A stretch of DNA of 64,000 nt from assembly GCF_026278245.1 (NCBI RefSeq), contig NZ_CP111079.1:1366501-1430500 (forward strand). Reading direction: 5' to 3'. The stretch is from Pontibacter kalidii. Lineage in GTDB: Bacteria > Bacteroidota > Bacteroidia > Cytophagales > Hymenobacteraceae. Both the position numbers and the translations under genes were made by a program. The notes beneath the pieces are model-generated. The model made no database searches, was not told the origin of the DNA, and worked only from the letters and a program-made list of their open reading frames with translations. Below, one piece after another: positions 27,884-36,544 of the stretch. Positions within the stretch are counted from its first letter, which is position 1. Each line of letters begins with the position of its first letter.

Positions 27884-29485
27884 CTACTCCAGTTCCACCA
27901 GGATGCCCTCATCGCCATACAGGCTGATATTGCCCCCCACTTTCTGGCCTTCGCGCTCCGGGTCGGTGGACATCACGATGTTACCTCGGTAGTTCTGGTG
28001 CTGCTGCCGCAGGGTGCAGGGTTTGTGGCTCAGGTTTAGCACCACCAGGAATTTTTTGCCCTCGCTCTTACGGAGGTAGGCCACCAGCGGGCCGCTCGTT
28101 ACCACCGGGGCATAGTCGCCGACGCAAAGTGCGGGCTCTTGCTGGCGCAGCCGTATCAGTCTACGGTAATAGGAGAGCATGGAGAACGCATCATCCTGCT
28201 GTGCCTTCACGTTGATGCGCGTGTAGTTCTCGGCCAGCGGCAGCCACGGCTCCCCATCCGTAAAGCCGGCGTTGTTGCTGTTATCCCACTGCATGGGCGT
28301 GCGGGCAGGGTCGCGACTCAGGTCCTTGTCGGGCATGTTTAGGCCCTGCGGGTCCTGGATCTTGTCCGGGGGGATGGGTACGTCGCGCATGCCCAACTCA
28401 TCCCCATAATATAAAGTAGGAGTGCCGCGCAGTGTGAGCAGCAGCATGGCGGCCACTTTTGCCTGCGCCTGCCCGATGCGGCTGGTAATGCGGGGCTGGT
28501 CGTGGTTGCCGATCACCCAGTTGGGCCAACCTCCCTCCGGCAAGGCACCTTCATATTCGTCTATATGGGAGCTGATGCTGCGGGCATCCCAATCCATGGT
28601 TATCAGCGTGAAGTTAAAGGGAAGATGCGTGCCGCTGTTCTCGTGGCCATAATAGGTTACGAGCCGGTGCACAGGCAGGTAAATTTCGCCGATCAGCACG
28701 CGCTCATCGTAGGCATCGGTTACCTCGCGCATCTTCGCCACAATGTGGTGCACTTCGGGCTGGTCGGTAGAGAAGGCTGGTATCAGCTGCTCGTAGGTAG
28801 CCTGGTGTGCTTTATAGTCCGGGTTAGTTGGGTTGTCGCGCAGGTTCTTGTCTTTGATCATGTGCCACATCACATCCACCCGGAAACCATCCACACCTTT
28901 ATCCAGCCAGAAGCGCATGGCATCGAACATGGCCTGCTGCACCTCGGGGTTGCGCCAGTTCAGGTCGGGCTGCTCCTTCAAAAAGGCGTGGTAATAGTAC
29001 TGCTGCGTGTGCTCGTCCCACTCCCAGGCACTGCCGCCAAACACGCTGAGCCAATTGTTCGGCTCCGAGCCATCCTCCCTGGCATCCTGCCAGAGGTACC
29101 AGTCGCGTTTCGGGTTGTCGCGGGAGGAGCGGGACTCCAGGAACCAGGGGTGCTCATTGGAAGTATGGTTTGGCACCAGGTCAAGTATAAGTTTCATGTC
29201 GCGCTGGTGCACTTCCTCTAGCAGCCTGTCAAAATCATTCATGGTGCCAAACAGCGGGTGGACGCCCTGGTAATCGGAGATGTCGTACCCGAAGTCTGCC
29301 ATGGGCGAGGGGAAGATAGGCGATACCCAGATGGCGTTGACACCCAGCCACTTGAGGTAATCCAGCCGGCTGATGATGCCGCGCAGGTCTCCTACGCCAT
29401 CGTTGTCCGTGTCCTGAAAGGAGCGGGGGTATATCTGGTAAATTATGCCTGACTGCCACCAAAGGTACTTTTGATCTTGCTTCAT
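27884..29485 (-). CDS. GH13 alpha-glucosidase / oligo-1,6-glucosidase
   Basis: 533 residues from ATG 29485 (MKQDQKYLWWQSGIIYQIYP), chosen over a longer start because this is the family N-terminus. Motifs: DLVPNHTS, KGVDGFRVDVMWH (nucleophile Asp), LIGEIYLPVH (acid/base Glu), VIGNHDQPRI (stabilising Asp), and a calcium-like DTDNDGVGD loop near the start. It cuts alpha-glucosidic bonds of short glucans or isomalto-sugars in the cytoplasm. The exact specificity (alpha-1,4 or 1,6) cannot be read with certainty. It leads a two-gene unit with treZ. Confidence 0.88.
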   Translation of the reverse strand: MKQDQKYLWWQSGIIYQIYPRSFQDTDNDGVGDLRGIISRLDYLKWLGVNAIWVSPIFPSPMADFGYDISDYQGVHPLFGTMNDFDRLLEEVHQRDMKLILDLVPNHTSNEHPWFLESRSSRDNPKRDWYLWQDAREDGSEPNNWLSVFGGSAWEWDEHTQQYYYHAFLKEQPDLNWRNPEVQQAMFDAMRFWLDKGVDGFRVDVMWHMIKDKNLRDNPTNPDYKAHQATYEQLIPAFSTDQPEVHHIVAKMREVTDAYDERVLIGEIYLPVHRLVTYYGHENSGTHLPFNFTLITMDWDARSISSHIDEYEGALPEGGWPNWVIGNHDQPRITSRIGQAQAKVAAMLLLTLRGTPTLYYGDELGMRDVPIPPDKIQDPQGLNMPDKDLSRDPARTPMQWDNSNNAGFTDGEPWLPLAENYTRINVKAQQDDAFSMLSYYRRLIRLRQQEPALCVGDYAPVVTSGPLVAYLRKSEGKKFLVVLNLSHKPCTLRQQHQNYRGNIVMSTDPEREGQKVGGNISLYGDEGILVELE

Positions 29486-29903
29486 AGTTCTGTATTTAAT
29501 GCGCACTTGCTGATATAGTATGGTATCTACGCAGCTCGGCCTTTGAAGATATGTGCCGCAGGCGGCAGCTGCTGGCTTCTTAAAGTATGGTCAATACTTA
29601 ACTAGTAGGCAAAGTGTATATTAGGATAGTTTTTCTCTGAATTGTAAAAGTATATAATAGCGCTTGAAATATTTTCTATTGAAAATCCAAGACCAAAGCT
29701 GCTGAGGCCGCAAAAGAGGGTGATAATAATTGTACTTTGTATTATGGTGTATAAAAATTTAATAATACTTATTTTAATTGATTAAAAACCCTATATATTT
29801 GTACTATAATATATATGGCAGTCAGGAGCGAGCAGTGAGGGAAGAAGCTATACCGTTGCTTAGAACAAACAACTAAATACATAAACCAACAAAATCACCT
29901 TTT
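29486..29903. other. AT-rich intergenic region with divergent promoters
   Basis: About 420 bp, markedly AT-rich from about 29600. It contains the promoter of the small lipoprotein (29794-29801), an AAGTATA near 29650 and AAGTATGG near 29585. No other gene is seen. Confidence 0.55.
29794..29801 (+). promoter_or_regulatory. Candidate -7 box TATATTTG for the 51-aa lipoprotein
   Basis: Matches TAnnTTTG on the plus strand, about 100 bases before ATG 29904, implying a leader of about 90-95 bases. Confidence 0.5.
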
Positions 29904-30059
29904 ATGAAAACACTTTTACCAAAGCTTCTTCTGTTCATCTTTGTGGTTGCCTTTTTTTCTTCCTGCCAGCAGTCTTACTGCCCGGCCTATGCCAGCCATA
30001 AAGACAAGCCCCTGTACAAGCCCACCTTCCTGAAGGACCACCAGGCGGCACGCAAATAA
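29904..30059 (+). CDS. Small lipoprotein, 51 residues
   Basis: ATG 29904 to TAA 30057-30059. The protein begins MKTLLPKLLLFIFVVAFF and has lipobox F-S-S-C at residues 18-21. The mature part is only about 31 residues, QQSYCPAYASHKDKPLYKP and a basic end. A promoter box lies upstream and a terminator at 30112-30146, so this looks like a real single-gene unit. It resembles the very short lipoproteins with a C-P-x-Y core seen in Cytophagales, but I cannot assign a function. Confidence 0.72.
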   Translation: MKTLLPKLLLFIFVVAFFSSCQQSYCPAYASHKDKPLYKPTFLKDHQAARK

Positions 30060-30111
30060 CAAGGACTCTTGACCCGGTGACTTGGGGAGTCGCCAGAGGG
30101 AGCTACCACAT

Positions 30112-30146
30112 AAAAGCCGTACCTTCCGGGTATGGCTTTTCTTTTT
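30112..30146 (+). terminator. Intrinsic terminator after the 51-aa lipoprotein
   Basis: 12-bp stem AAAAGCCGTACC / GGTATGGCTTTT with one G-T pair, then CTTTTTA. Confidence 0.78.
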
Positions 30147-30549
30147 AGAGGCCCGGGAGGAAGGCATAAGATCCGGCTTGTTTATACTTTGTCAGTCGGC
30201 AGCGTCTCCCTGGGCGGTCTCCCGGCAGACCCGGTGGAGCTATGCGTGAAGCGGGGGGCTGGTAAGGTTACCCCCGTGGCCTGTAGGGGCGCCTCCTGAG
30301 TGCCTGCGTCAGTTACAGCTTGGCACCAAAGCAGTTCGTTTTCCGGCTCGTCATACTTCCCAAGCGCGGGGCTGCGCATACGGCGCAGCAGGCAGAAACA
30401 GCCCAATGTCAGCCCCAGAGCACCTCAGGCCAATGCGCCTTCCCGGGCGAGGCCAGGCAAAGGTTTCCCGGAAACCATACGATTTGGAAGATGGATGCGT
30501 ATATAAAAGTATACCAATAGAGCAGGAGCAGGGGGGAGGGGAAAAGAAA

Positions 30550-30579
30550 AAGGCTCACAGGTATGAACCTATGAGCCTT
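30550..30579 (-). terminator. Terminator after tRNA-Met
   Basis: Stem AAGGCTCA / TGAGCCTT plus inner AGGT / ACCT with loop ATGA; T-rich on the minus strand. It lies just beyond the 3' end of the tRNA. Confidence 0.75.
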
Positions 30580-30588
30580 TTCAGGTAG

Positions 30589-30662
30589 TAGCGGGGAGCA
30601 GAATCGAACTGCCGACCTCAGGGTTATGAATCCTGCGCTCTAACCATCTGAGCTACCCCGCC
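30589..30662 (-). tRNA. tRNA-Met (CAU)
   Basis: Read on the minus strand, it begins GGCGGGGTAGCTCAG and has a CAU anticodon (plus-strand ATG at 30626-30628), anticodon stem CAGGATTCATAACCCTG, and T arm GGCAGTTCGAATCTGCT closed by CCCCGCT. Acceptor pairs 7 of 7 with one G-U. CCA is not encoded. Length is 74 bases. The anticodon could also be tRNA-Ile2 with modified C34, but the body matches elongator tRNA-Met. Confidence 0.93.
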
Positions 30663-30673
30663 GAATTGTGGTG

Positions 30674-30705
30674 CAAATATAACCGGTTCGATTTTAAATA
30701 AACAA
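30674..30705 (-). promoter_or_regulatory. Promoter of tRNA-Met
   Basis: Minus strand TATATTTG at 30674-30681 (-7 box), with a TTG (plus CAA, 30703-30705) 21 bases upstream as a possible -33 box. The -7 box ends 11 bases before the tRNA 5' end, a good distance for a tRNA start. Confidence 0.65.
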
Positions 30706-30795
30706 GCATCTCTCCGGAAAAAAATATTTTATTTTAGGGCTATATATTAATTGAAGAATTAATACTATACTTACTCAGACACTTACAATATCCTT

Positions 30796-31200
30796 ATGAC
30801 GAAAGACACGAAGCTGAAATTTGTGCGCGAGTATCCGATCAACGCATCTGCCAAACTGCTGTACCCGTACTTGAGCACGCCGGGCGGCCTTTCGCAGTGG
30901 TTCTGCGACGACGCAAGGGAGGATGAGGACAACGTGTTTAACTTTATCTGGGACGGAAAAAACCACTACGCCGAGATGACCGGCCTCCGCACTAACAAGT
31001 CTGTGCGCTTCCTGTTCCTGACTGACGATAAAAGGCATAGACCCGACGGGCCATACATTGATTTTCACATCGAGAGTAGCGAGCTGACGCAGGAGCAGTT
31101 CCTCAAAATCGTGGACTACTCCAACGAGGAGAGCGAGGAAGAGTTGGAGGAGCTATGGGATCATCTGTTGCAAAATCTGCGGGAATTAGTGGGAGGGTAG
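30796..31200 (+). CDS. START-like domain protein
   Basis: 134 residues of the small SRPBCC/START-like fold common in Bacteroidota: KLKFVREYPINASAKLLYPYLSTPGGLSQWFCDD, FIWDGKNHYAEM, PDGPYIDFHIESSE, then an acidic C-terminal helix (EESEEELEELWDHLLQNL). It starts with NASAKLLYPYL, the AHSA1-like strand/helix layout. It is cytoplasmic, with an unknown ligand. It is followed by the lptF-type permease gene (about 97 bases later) on the same strand. Confidence 0.8.
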   Translation: MTKDTKLKFVREYPINASAKLLYPYLSTPGGLSQWFCDDAREDEDNVFNFIWDGKNHYAEMTGLRTNKSVRFLFLTDDKRHRPDGPYIDFHIESSELTQEQFLKIVDYSNEESEEELEELWDHLLQNLRELVGG

Positions 31201-31297
31201 CGCGTTTGCAGGAGTAAAGCGTATCTTTGCACGGTAATTGCTAGCTGAAGTATGGTTTTAGCGGCTTGCCACAGGTGCTGCCGCCCCTAATTTGCGC

Positions 31298-32710
31298 ATG
31301 AAGAAACTTGATAAGCTAATACTCCGGGAGTTTTTCGGCCCTTTTCTGTTAACCTTTGCTGTGGTGGAGTTTATCCTGCTCACCCAGTACATGCTAAAGT
31401 ACCTCGACGAGCTGGTAGGCAAGGACCTGGGCGCGGAGGTGTTTGGCGAGCTCCTTTTCTACTTTAGCATCAACATGGCACCGGTGGCCCTGCCGCTGGC
31501 TGTGCTGCTGTCCTCGCTCATGACCTTTGGCTCCCTGGGCGAACACCACGAGCTAACAGCTATCAAAACATCCGGCATCGCCCTAACCCGTATTCTGCGC
31601 CCTGTACTCATCGTGGTGGGCCTGATCACGGTAGGGGCATTCTTTTTTAATAACCTTGTAGTGCCCAAGGCTAACCTGAAGGCCTACAGCCTGCTCTGGG
31701 ACATCCGCCAGAAGAAACCGGCCATGAACTTTAAGGAGGGGGCGTTCTATAACGGGATACCGGGCTATAGCATCAAGGTGAATGAGAAGATGAACGACGG
31801 GCAGACGCTGCGCGACGTGATGATCTACGACCATACCAAAGGAGGCACCAACACCACCATTATACTTGCCGACTCGGGCGAGATGTACATGGACTACAAC
31901 GACACGTACCTGGTGCTCGAGCTTTTCCGTGGCAACACCTATGTCGACCAGAGCTCCTCTTCGTACCGCAACTCCAATGAGCAATTCGTGCGGCAGGAGT
32001 TCGATAAAAGCAAGCTCATGCTGAGCATGGCCTCCTTTAACTTCGACCGTACCCGTGAGGAGCTCTTCTCGGACAACAAAATGATGAAGAACATCAGCGA
32101 GCTGAGCGTGGTGACCGACTCACTGCGCCGCCACAGCCGGCGGGAGCAGCAGCTCTACGCTCCTAACGTGGACCCTTTTTACATGTACTTCAAGGCAGAT
32201 ACGGGGCAGGTAAAGAATGGCCTGCGCATACTGGATAAGAAAGTGGCGCGCGAGCTGCCCGAGTTAACGCCCGAGATCCGGCTGATGGCCACCAACAAGG
32301 CCCGCAACATCAAGAGCTTTACGGCCAGCTACGTGGAGCGCGTGCGCAACACCCTGCGCGAGGCCAACAACTACGAGGTGGAGATCTGGCGCAAATACAC
32401 GCAGTCGGCCTCTATCATCATCATGTTCCTGATCGGCGCCCCGCTGGGGGCCATCATCAAGAAGGGCGGCCTGGGTGTGCCTGTCGTGATTTCCATAGTC
32501 TTCTTCATCAGCATGTATGTGATGTCTATACTTGGCGAGAAGTGGGCGCGCGAGGGGATGGTGTCGGTGGGAGCGGGCATGTGGGCCGCTAACCTCATCC
32601 TTTTACCGGTCGGACTTTTCTTCCTCTACCAGGCCCGCAACGACTCCAGCCTGCTCGAGTTGGATTTCTGGCGCAAGCTCATGGCGCGCCTCCGCCGGAA
32701 TAAACTGTAA
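31298..32710 (+). CDS. LptF/LptG family permease
   Basis: 470 residues from ATG 31298 (MKKLDKLILREFFGPFLLTF); the TTG two codons earlier is less likely. Three membrane helices precede (FAVVEFILLTQYML; VALPLAVLLSSLMTFGSLGE; ILRPVLIVVGLITVGAFFF) and three follow (SIIIMFLIGAPLGAIIKKGG; VVISIVFFISMYVM; NLILLPVGLFFLYQA) a large periplasmic beta-jellyroll-like middle. LptF/G together with LptB form the ABC transporter that extracts lipopolysaccharide from the inner membrane. Only one of the pair is in the window. Confidence 0.93.
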   Translation: MKKLDKLILREFFGPFLLTFAVVEFILLTQYMLKYLDELVGKDLGAEVFGELLFYFSINMAPVALPLAVLLSSLMTFGSLGEHHELTAIKTSGIALTRILRPVLIVVGLITVGAFFFNNLVVPKANLKAYSLLWDIRQKKPAMNFKEGAFYNGIPGYSIKVNEKMNDGQTLRDVMIYDHTKGGTNTTIILADSGEMYMDYNDTYLVLELFRGNTYVDQSSSSYRNSNEQFVRQEFDKSKLMLSMASFNFDRTREELFSDNKMMKNISELSVVTDSLRRHSRREQQLYAPNVDPFYMYFKADTGQVKNGLRILDKKVARELPELTPEIRLMATNKARNIKSFTASYVERVRNTLREANNYEVEIWRKYTQSASIIIMFLIGAPLGAIIKKGGLGVPVVISIVFFISMYVMSILGEKWAREGMVSVGAGMWAANLILLPVGLFFLYQARNDSSLLELDFWRKLMARLRRNKL

Positions 32711-32761
32711 AACCACTATATAAAGATTCGGTAAAAGTTTTTTTTGTAAAAGTAAATTATA

Positions 32762-32769
32762 TACCTTTG
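32762..32769 (+). promoter_or_regulatory. Candidate -7 box TACCTTTG for rpsO
   Basis: Exact match to TAnnTTTG, 51 bases before the rpsO start, with a TTTG 15 bases upstream as a possible -33 box at a short spacing. Confidence 0.6.
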
Positions 32770-32819
32770 TGGCTTGTATAGCAAGCTTTGCAAGATAAAA
32801 ACAGATTGATATTTTTACG

Positions 32820-33095
32820 ATGAGATTAACCACTGAAGCGAAACAAGAGATTTTCGAAAAGCACGGTTTCAACAAGTCAAAATCTGATACAGGTTCTCCT
32901 GAGGCTCAGATAGCGCTGTTCACGACACGTATCGCGGACCTAACCGGGCACCTGAAAACGCACAAGAAAGACTTTAGCACACGTCTGGGTCTTTTGAAAC
33001 TGGTTGGTAAAAGAAGAAGACTTCTGAATTACCTCCAGAAAAACGATATTGAAAGATACAGAGCTATTATTAGCGAGCTGGGTATCCGTAAATAA
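32820..33095 (+). CDS. rpsO: 30S ribosomal protein S15
   Basis: 91 residues, full length. The conserved helical bundle reads [16 protein letters not shown] [65 protein letters not shown]. It binds 16S rRNA in the platform of the small subunit. The order rpsO-pnp is conserved across many bacteria, and two hairpins lie between the genes. Confidence 0.97.
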   Translation: MRLTTEAKQEIFEKHGFNKSKSDTGSPEAQIALFTTRIADLTGHLKTHKKDFSTRLGLLKLVGKRRRLLNYLQKNDIERYRAIISELGIRK

Positions 33096-33105
33096 GCTTA
33101 TTGGG

Positions 33106-33133
33106 TTAGGGAATTCCTACAGGGATTCCCTAA
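33106..33133 (+). terminator. Terminator/attenuator between rpsO and pnp, hairpin 1
   Basis: Stem TTAGGGAAT / ATTCCCTAA followed by TCTTTTTATA, so it is a plausible intrinsic terminator of rpsO. Confidence 0.8.
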
Positions 33134-33182
33134 TCTTTTTATAAGCATCCTTCCCCCTTCCTTCCTCTGAATTGCCAGTACC

Positions 33183-33214
33183 GACAGTGTCGCAAAGGGT
33201 GGCGCTGTCTTTTT
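33183..33214 (+). promoter_or_regulatory. pnp leader hairpin 2 with T tract
   Basis: 9-bp stem GACAGTGTC / GGCGCTGTC (two G-U) followed by TTTTT, ending 20 bases before the pnp start. It could act as an attenuator or as an RNase-processed leader of pnp, as known for autoregulated pnp in enteric bacteria; that role here is inference. Confidence 0.5.
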
Positions 33215-33234
33215 GATGATAACGATAATTGAAG

Positions 33235-35373
33235 ATGTCCTACAACGCAATTAGTAAAACCATTTTTCTTCCGGACGGCCGGGAGATAACAATTGAAACT
33301 GGTAAGCTGGCCAAGCAGGCCGATGGTTCTGTAGTAGTGAAAATGGGTAACACCATGCTGCTGGCGGCTGTTGTTTCAAACAAAGAAGCCCGTGAAGGGG
33401 TTGACTTCCTGCCACTCTCTGTGGACTACCAGGAGAAATTCGCCTCTTCAGGCAAGATCCCGGGTGGCTTCCTGAGAAGAGAGGCCAGACTTTCTGACTA
33501 TGAAGTATTGGTTTCGCGCCTGGTGGACCGCGTGCTGCGCCCGCTGTTCCCCGGTGATTACCACGCCGAAACCCAAATGACGATTCACCTGATCTCTGCT
33601 GACACGGAGATCATGCCGGATGCGCTGGCTGCACTTGCTGCCTCTGCCGCCCTGGCCGTATCCGATATACCTTTCAATGGCCCGATCTCTGAGGTGCGCG
33701 TAGCACGCATTGACGGCCAACTAGTAATTAACCCAAGCGTAAGCGACTTGCAGCGTGCCGACATCGACATGATGGTAGGCGCGTCTATCGACAGCGTAGT
33801 GATGGTAGAGGGGGAGATGAACGAGGTTTCTGAGGCAGAGATGCTGGAGGCCATTCAGTTCGCCCACGAAGCGATCAAGACCCACTGCCAGGCCCAACTG
33901 GAGCTTGCCGAGATGGTAGGCAAAACGGTGAAGCGCGAGTACGTGCACGAGACGCACGACGAGGACCTTCGCAAAAAAGTATGGGAAGCTACCTACGATA
34001 AGGCCTACGCCGTTGCCAGACGTGGCAGCGCCAACAAGCAGGAACGTTCAGAGGGCTTCAAAGCGGTGCGTGATGAGTTCATCGCTTCGCTTGGCGAGGA
34101 GCATGGCTACGACGAGAACCTGATCAAAGTATACTACCACGATGTGGAGAAAGAGGCGGTTCGTAACATGATCCTGGACGAGCGCGTGCGCCTGGACGGC
34201 CGTCAGCTGGATGAGATCCGCCCGATCTGGTCGGAGGTGAATTACCTGCCTGCTACCCACGGCTCAGCTGTCTTTACACGTGGTGAGACACAATCCCTGA
34301 CCACAGTTACTCTGGGCACCAAGCTGGACGAGCAGATGATCGACAGCGCTATGGTATCAGGCACAAATAAATTCCTGCTGCACTACAACTTCCCGGCGTT
34401 TTCTACCGGTGAGGTAAGACCAAACAGAGGTCCGGGCCGCCGCGAGATCGGACATGGCAACCTAGCCCTGCGTGCCCTGAAGAAAGTGCTTCCGGCAGAG
34501 GCTGAGAACCCTTACACAATCCGTATCGTTTCCGATATCCTGGAGTCGAACGGATCTTCTTCTATGGCTACGGTTTGTGCCGGCAGTTTAGCCCTGATGG
34601 ATGCCGGTGTGCCTGTTAAGGCTGCAGTTTCCGGTATTGCGATGGGACTGATCACCGACGCAAAGACTGGCAAATTCGCTGTATTGTCTGATATCCTGGG
34701 TGATGAAGACCATCTGGGTGATATGGACTTTAAAGTAGCCGGAACGAAAACTGGCATCACAGCCTGCCAGATGGACATTAAGATCCAGGGACTTTCTCAT
34801 GAGGTGATGACACAGGCGCTGCAGCAGGCAAATGCCGGCCGTCTGCACATCCTGAACGAGATGTCGAAGACGCTTTCTTCACCAAACCCGGATTACAAGC
34901 CGCATACACCTCGTTCTTTCAACATGGTGATCGATAAAGAGTTTATCGGTGCCGTGATCGGACCAGGTGGAAAGGTTATCCAGCAGATCCAGAAAGACAC
35001 GGGAGCCACTATCATCATTGAGGAGAAGAACGAGAAAGGCCATGTGAACATCTTCGCCACCGACCAGGATTCCATGAACTCTGCCATCGGGAAGATCCGT
35101 GCCATTACCGCGCAGCCTGAGATCGGCGAGGTATACATCGGTAAGGTGAAGTCTATCCAGCCTTACGGTGCCTTTGTCGAGTTCATGGCTGGTAAAGACG
35201 GCCTGCTGCACATCTCTGAGATCAAGCACGAGCGCCTGGAGGCCATGGAAGGCGTGCTGGAGATCGGCGAAGAAGTAAAGGTGAAGCTGATCGATGTTGA
35301 TAAGAAAACAGGTAAGTTCAAGCTTTCCCGCAAGGCGCTTCTGCCGAAGCCGGGTGCTGCGGACAACCAATAA
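33235..35373 (+). CDS. pnp: Polyribonucleotide nucleotidyltransferase (PNPase)
   Basis: 712 residues from ATG 33235 ([18 protein letters not shown]); a TTG two codons earlier is unlikely. Domains in order: first RNase PH, helical linker, second RNase PH ([47 protein letters not shown]), KH ([16 protein letters not shown]) and S1 ([18 protein letters not shown]). It degrades RNA 3'-to-5' using phosphate. It is followed by a strong terminator. Confidence 0.97.
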   Translation: MSYNAISKTIFLPDGREITIETGKLAKQADGSVVVKMGNTMLLAAVVSNKEAREGVDFLPLSVDYQEKFASSGKIPGGFLRREARLSDYEVLVSRLVDRVLRPLFPGDYHAETQMTIHLISADTEIMPDALAALAASAALAVSDIPFNGPISEVRVARIDGQLVINPSVSDLQRADIDMMVGASIDSVVMVEGEMNEVSEAEMLEAIQFAHEAIKTHCQAQLELAEMVGKTVKREYVHETHDEDLRKKVWEATYDKAYAVARRGSANKQERSEGFKAVRDEFIASLGEEHGYDENLIKVYYHDVEKEAVRNMILDERVRLDGRQLDEIRPIWSEVNYLPATHGSAVFTRGETQSLTTVTLGTKLDEQMIDSAMVSGTNKFLLHYNFPAFSTGEVRPNRGPGRREIGHGNLALRALKKVLPAEAENPYTIRIVSDILESNGSSSMATVCAGSLALMDAGVPVKAAVSGIAMGLITDAKTGKFAVLSDILGDEDHLGDMDFKVAGTKTGITACQMDIKIQGLSHEVMTQALQQANAGRLHILNEMSKTLSSPNPDYKPHTPRSFNMVIDKEFIGAVIGPGGKVIQQIQKDTGATIIIEEKNEKGHVNIFATDQDSMNSAIGKIRAITAQPEIGEVYIGKVKSIQPYGAFVEFMAGKDGLLHISEIKHERLEAMEGVLEIGEEVKVKLIDVDKKTGKFKLSRKALLPKPGAADNQ

Positions 35374-35389
35374 CACCTGACATAGTATA

Positions 35390-35432
35390 ACTCTTGGTGC
35401 CTGGCTGTAGTGGCTTACTGGGCACCAAGAGT
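35390..35432 (+). terminator. Intrinsic terminator after pnp
   Basis: Perfect 12-bp stem ACTCTTGGTGCC / GGCACCAAGAGT, then TTTATTTTTTGG. Confidence 0.9.
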
Positions 35433-35564
35433 TTTATTTTTTGGTCGCCAGAGGGCTGCATCTTGATTTTATTCTGAAGATGTCAGAACTTTGCGCGATT
35501 TTCTGATGTTACTTCACCGGGCCAAAACCATAGTTTTCACAATTTTTGAATAACACATACTCTG

Positions 35565-36395
35565 ATGAGACAACTCAAGATAAGCAAACAGATAACGAAC
35601 CGCGAGAGCCAGTCACTGGATAAATACCTTCAGGAGATCGGCAAAGTTGATTTGCTTACTCCGGACGAAGAGGTGTCGCTGGCGCAGCGAATTAAAGAGG
35701 GAGATCAGTTTGCACTTGAGAAATTAACAAAAGCCAACCTGCGCTTTGTGGTATCGGTGGCCAAGCAGTATCAGAACCAGGGCCTTTCATTAGGCGACCT
35801 GATTAACGAGGGTAACCTCGGTTTGATTAAAGCGGCCAAGCGATTTGACGAAACAAGAGGGTTTAAGTTTATTTCATATGCCGTTTGGTGGATCCGTCAG
35901 TCCATTCTGCAGGCACTGGCAGAGCAGTCGCGTATTGTGCGTTTGCCGCTGAACCGTGTCGGGTCACTCAACAAAATCTCTAAATCATTCTCAGAGCTTG
36001 AGCAGAAGTTCGAGCGGGAGCCATCGCCTGAAGAAATTGCCGAGGTATTGGAACTGACCACTGCCGAGGTGGTAGACACCCTAAAGATTTCCGGTCGCCA
36101 CGTTTCTGTGGATGCGCCCTTCGTACAGGGGGAGGAGAACCGTTTGCTGGACGTGCTGGAGAACGAAGACGAGGAGTCTCCGGACATGGGCCTGATGAAC
36201 GACTCGCTCCGCAAGGAAGTACAGCGCGCCCTTTCTACGCTTACCAAGCGGGAGGCCGATGTGATCACTTTATACTTCGGGCTGAACGGAGAGCACTCCC
36301 TGACGCTGGAGGAAATAGGAGAGAAGTTTAACCTGACGCGCGAGCGTGTGCGACAGATCAAGGAGAAAGCCATCCGTAGGCTTCGCCATACTTAG
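35565..36395 (+). CDS. rpoD: Primary sigma factor RpoD/SigA
   Basis: 276 residues, the short sigma-70 form typical of Bacteroidota. Region 1.2 ([20 protein letters not shown]), region 2 ([50 protein letters not shown]), region 3 and region 4 ([31 protein letters not shown]) are present. The chain stops right after R-R-L-R-H-T, where homologues normally continue about 11 residues (SRSKxLKxYLG). The bases after the stop still read R-R-A-K-A-T-K in frame, so the tail may have been lost by a stop mutation. The core is intact and should be functional. Confidence 0.95.
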   Translation: MRQLKISKQITNRESQSLDKYLQEIGKVDLLTPDEEVSLAQRIKEGDQFALEKLTKANLRFVVSVAKQYQNQGLSLGDLINEGNLGLIKAAKRFDETRGFKFISYAVWWIRQSILQALAEQSRIVRLPLNRVGSLNKISKSFSELEQKFEREPSPEEIAEVLELTTAEVVDTLKISGRHVSVDAPFVQGEENRLLDVLENEDEESPDMGLMNDSLRKEVQRALSTLTKREADVITLYFGLNGEHSLTLEEIGEKFNLTRERVRQIKEKAIRRLRHT

Positions 36396-36420
36396 GCTAA
36401 TCGCAGAGCAAAAGCTACAA

Positions 36421-36447
36421 AGCCCGGGCCAGCAGCCCGGGCTTTTT
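36421..36447 (+). terminator. Intrinsic terminator after rpoD
   Basis: Perfect stem AGCCCGGGC / GCCCGGGCT with loop CAGCA, then TTTT. Confidence 0.88.
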
Positions 36448-36544
36448 GTATTTTATACCGCGGCTTTTGCCAGCGCAAATGCAGGCAAAGGCATAGAAAT
36501 TTTGTATACTTGCAACCAAATTTCTTTCAGACCCAGAATTAGTA

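Larger units (their letters stand above)
30060..30588. other. Gene-free region before tRNA-Met
   Basis: About 530 bp. It contains the terminator of the small lipoprotein, AAGTATA-type motifs near 30183 and 30508, and the tRNA terminator. Open frames on both strands here have no protein-like features. Confidence 0.5.

Noticed and set aside
36500..36510. TATACTTG as the trxB promoter -7 box
   Set aside because: One mismatch to TAnnTTTG and the same motif is everywhere, so position alone is not evidence.
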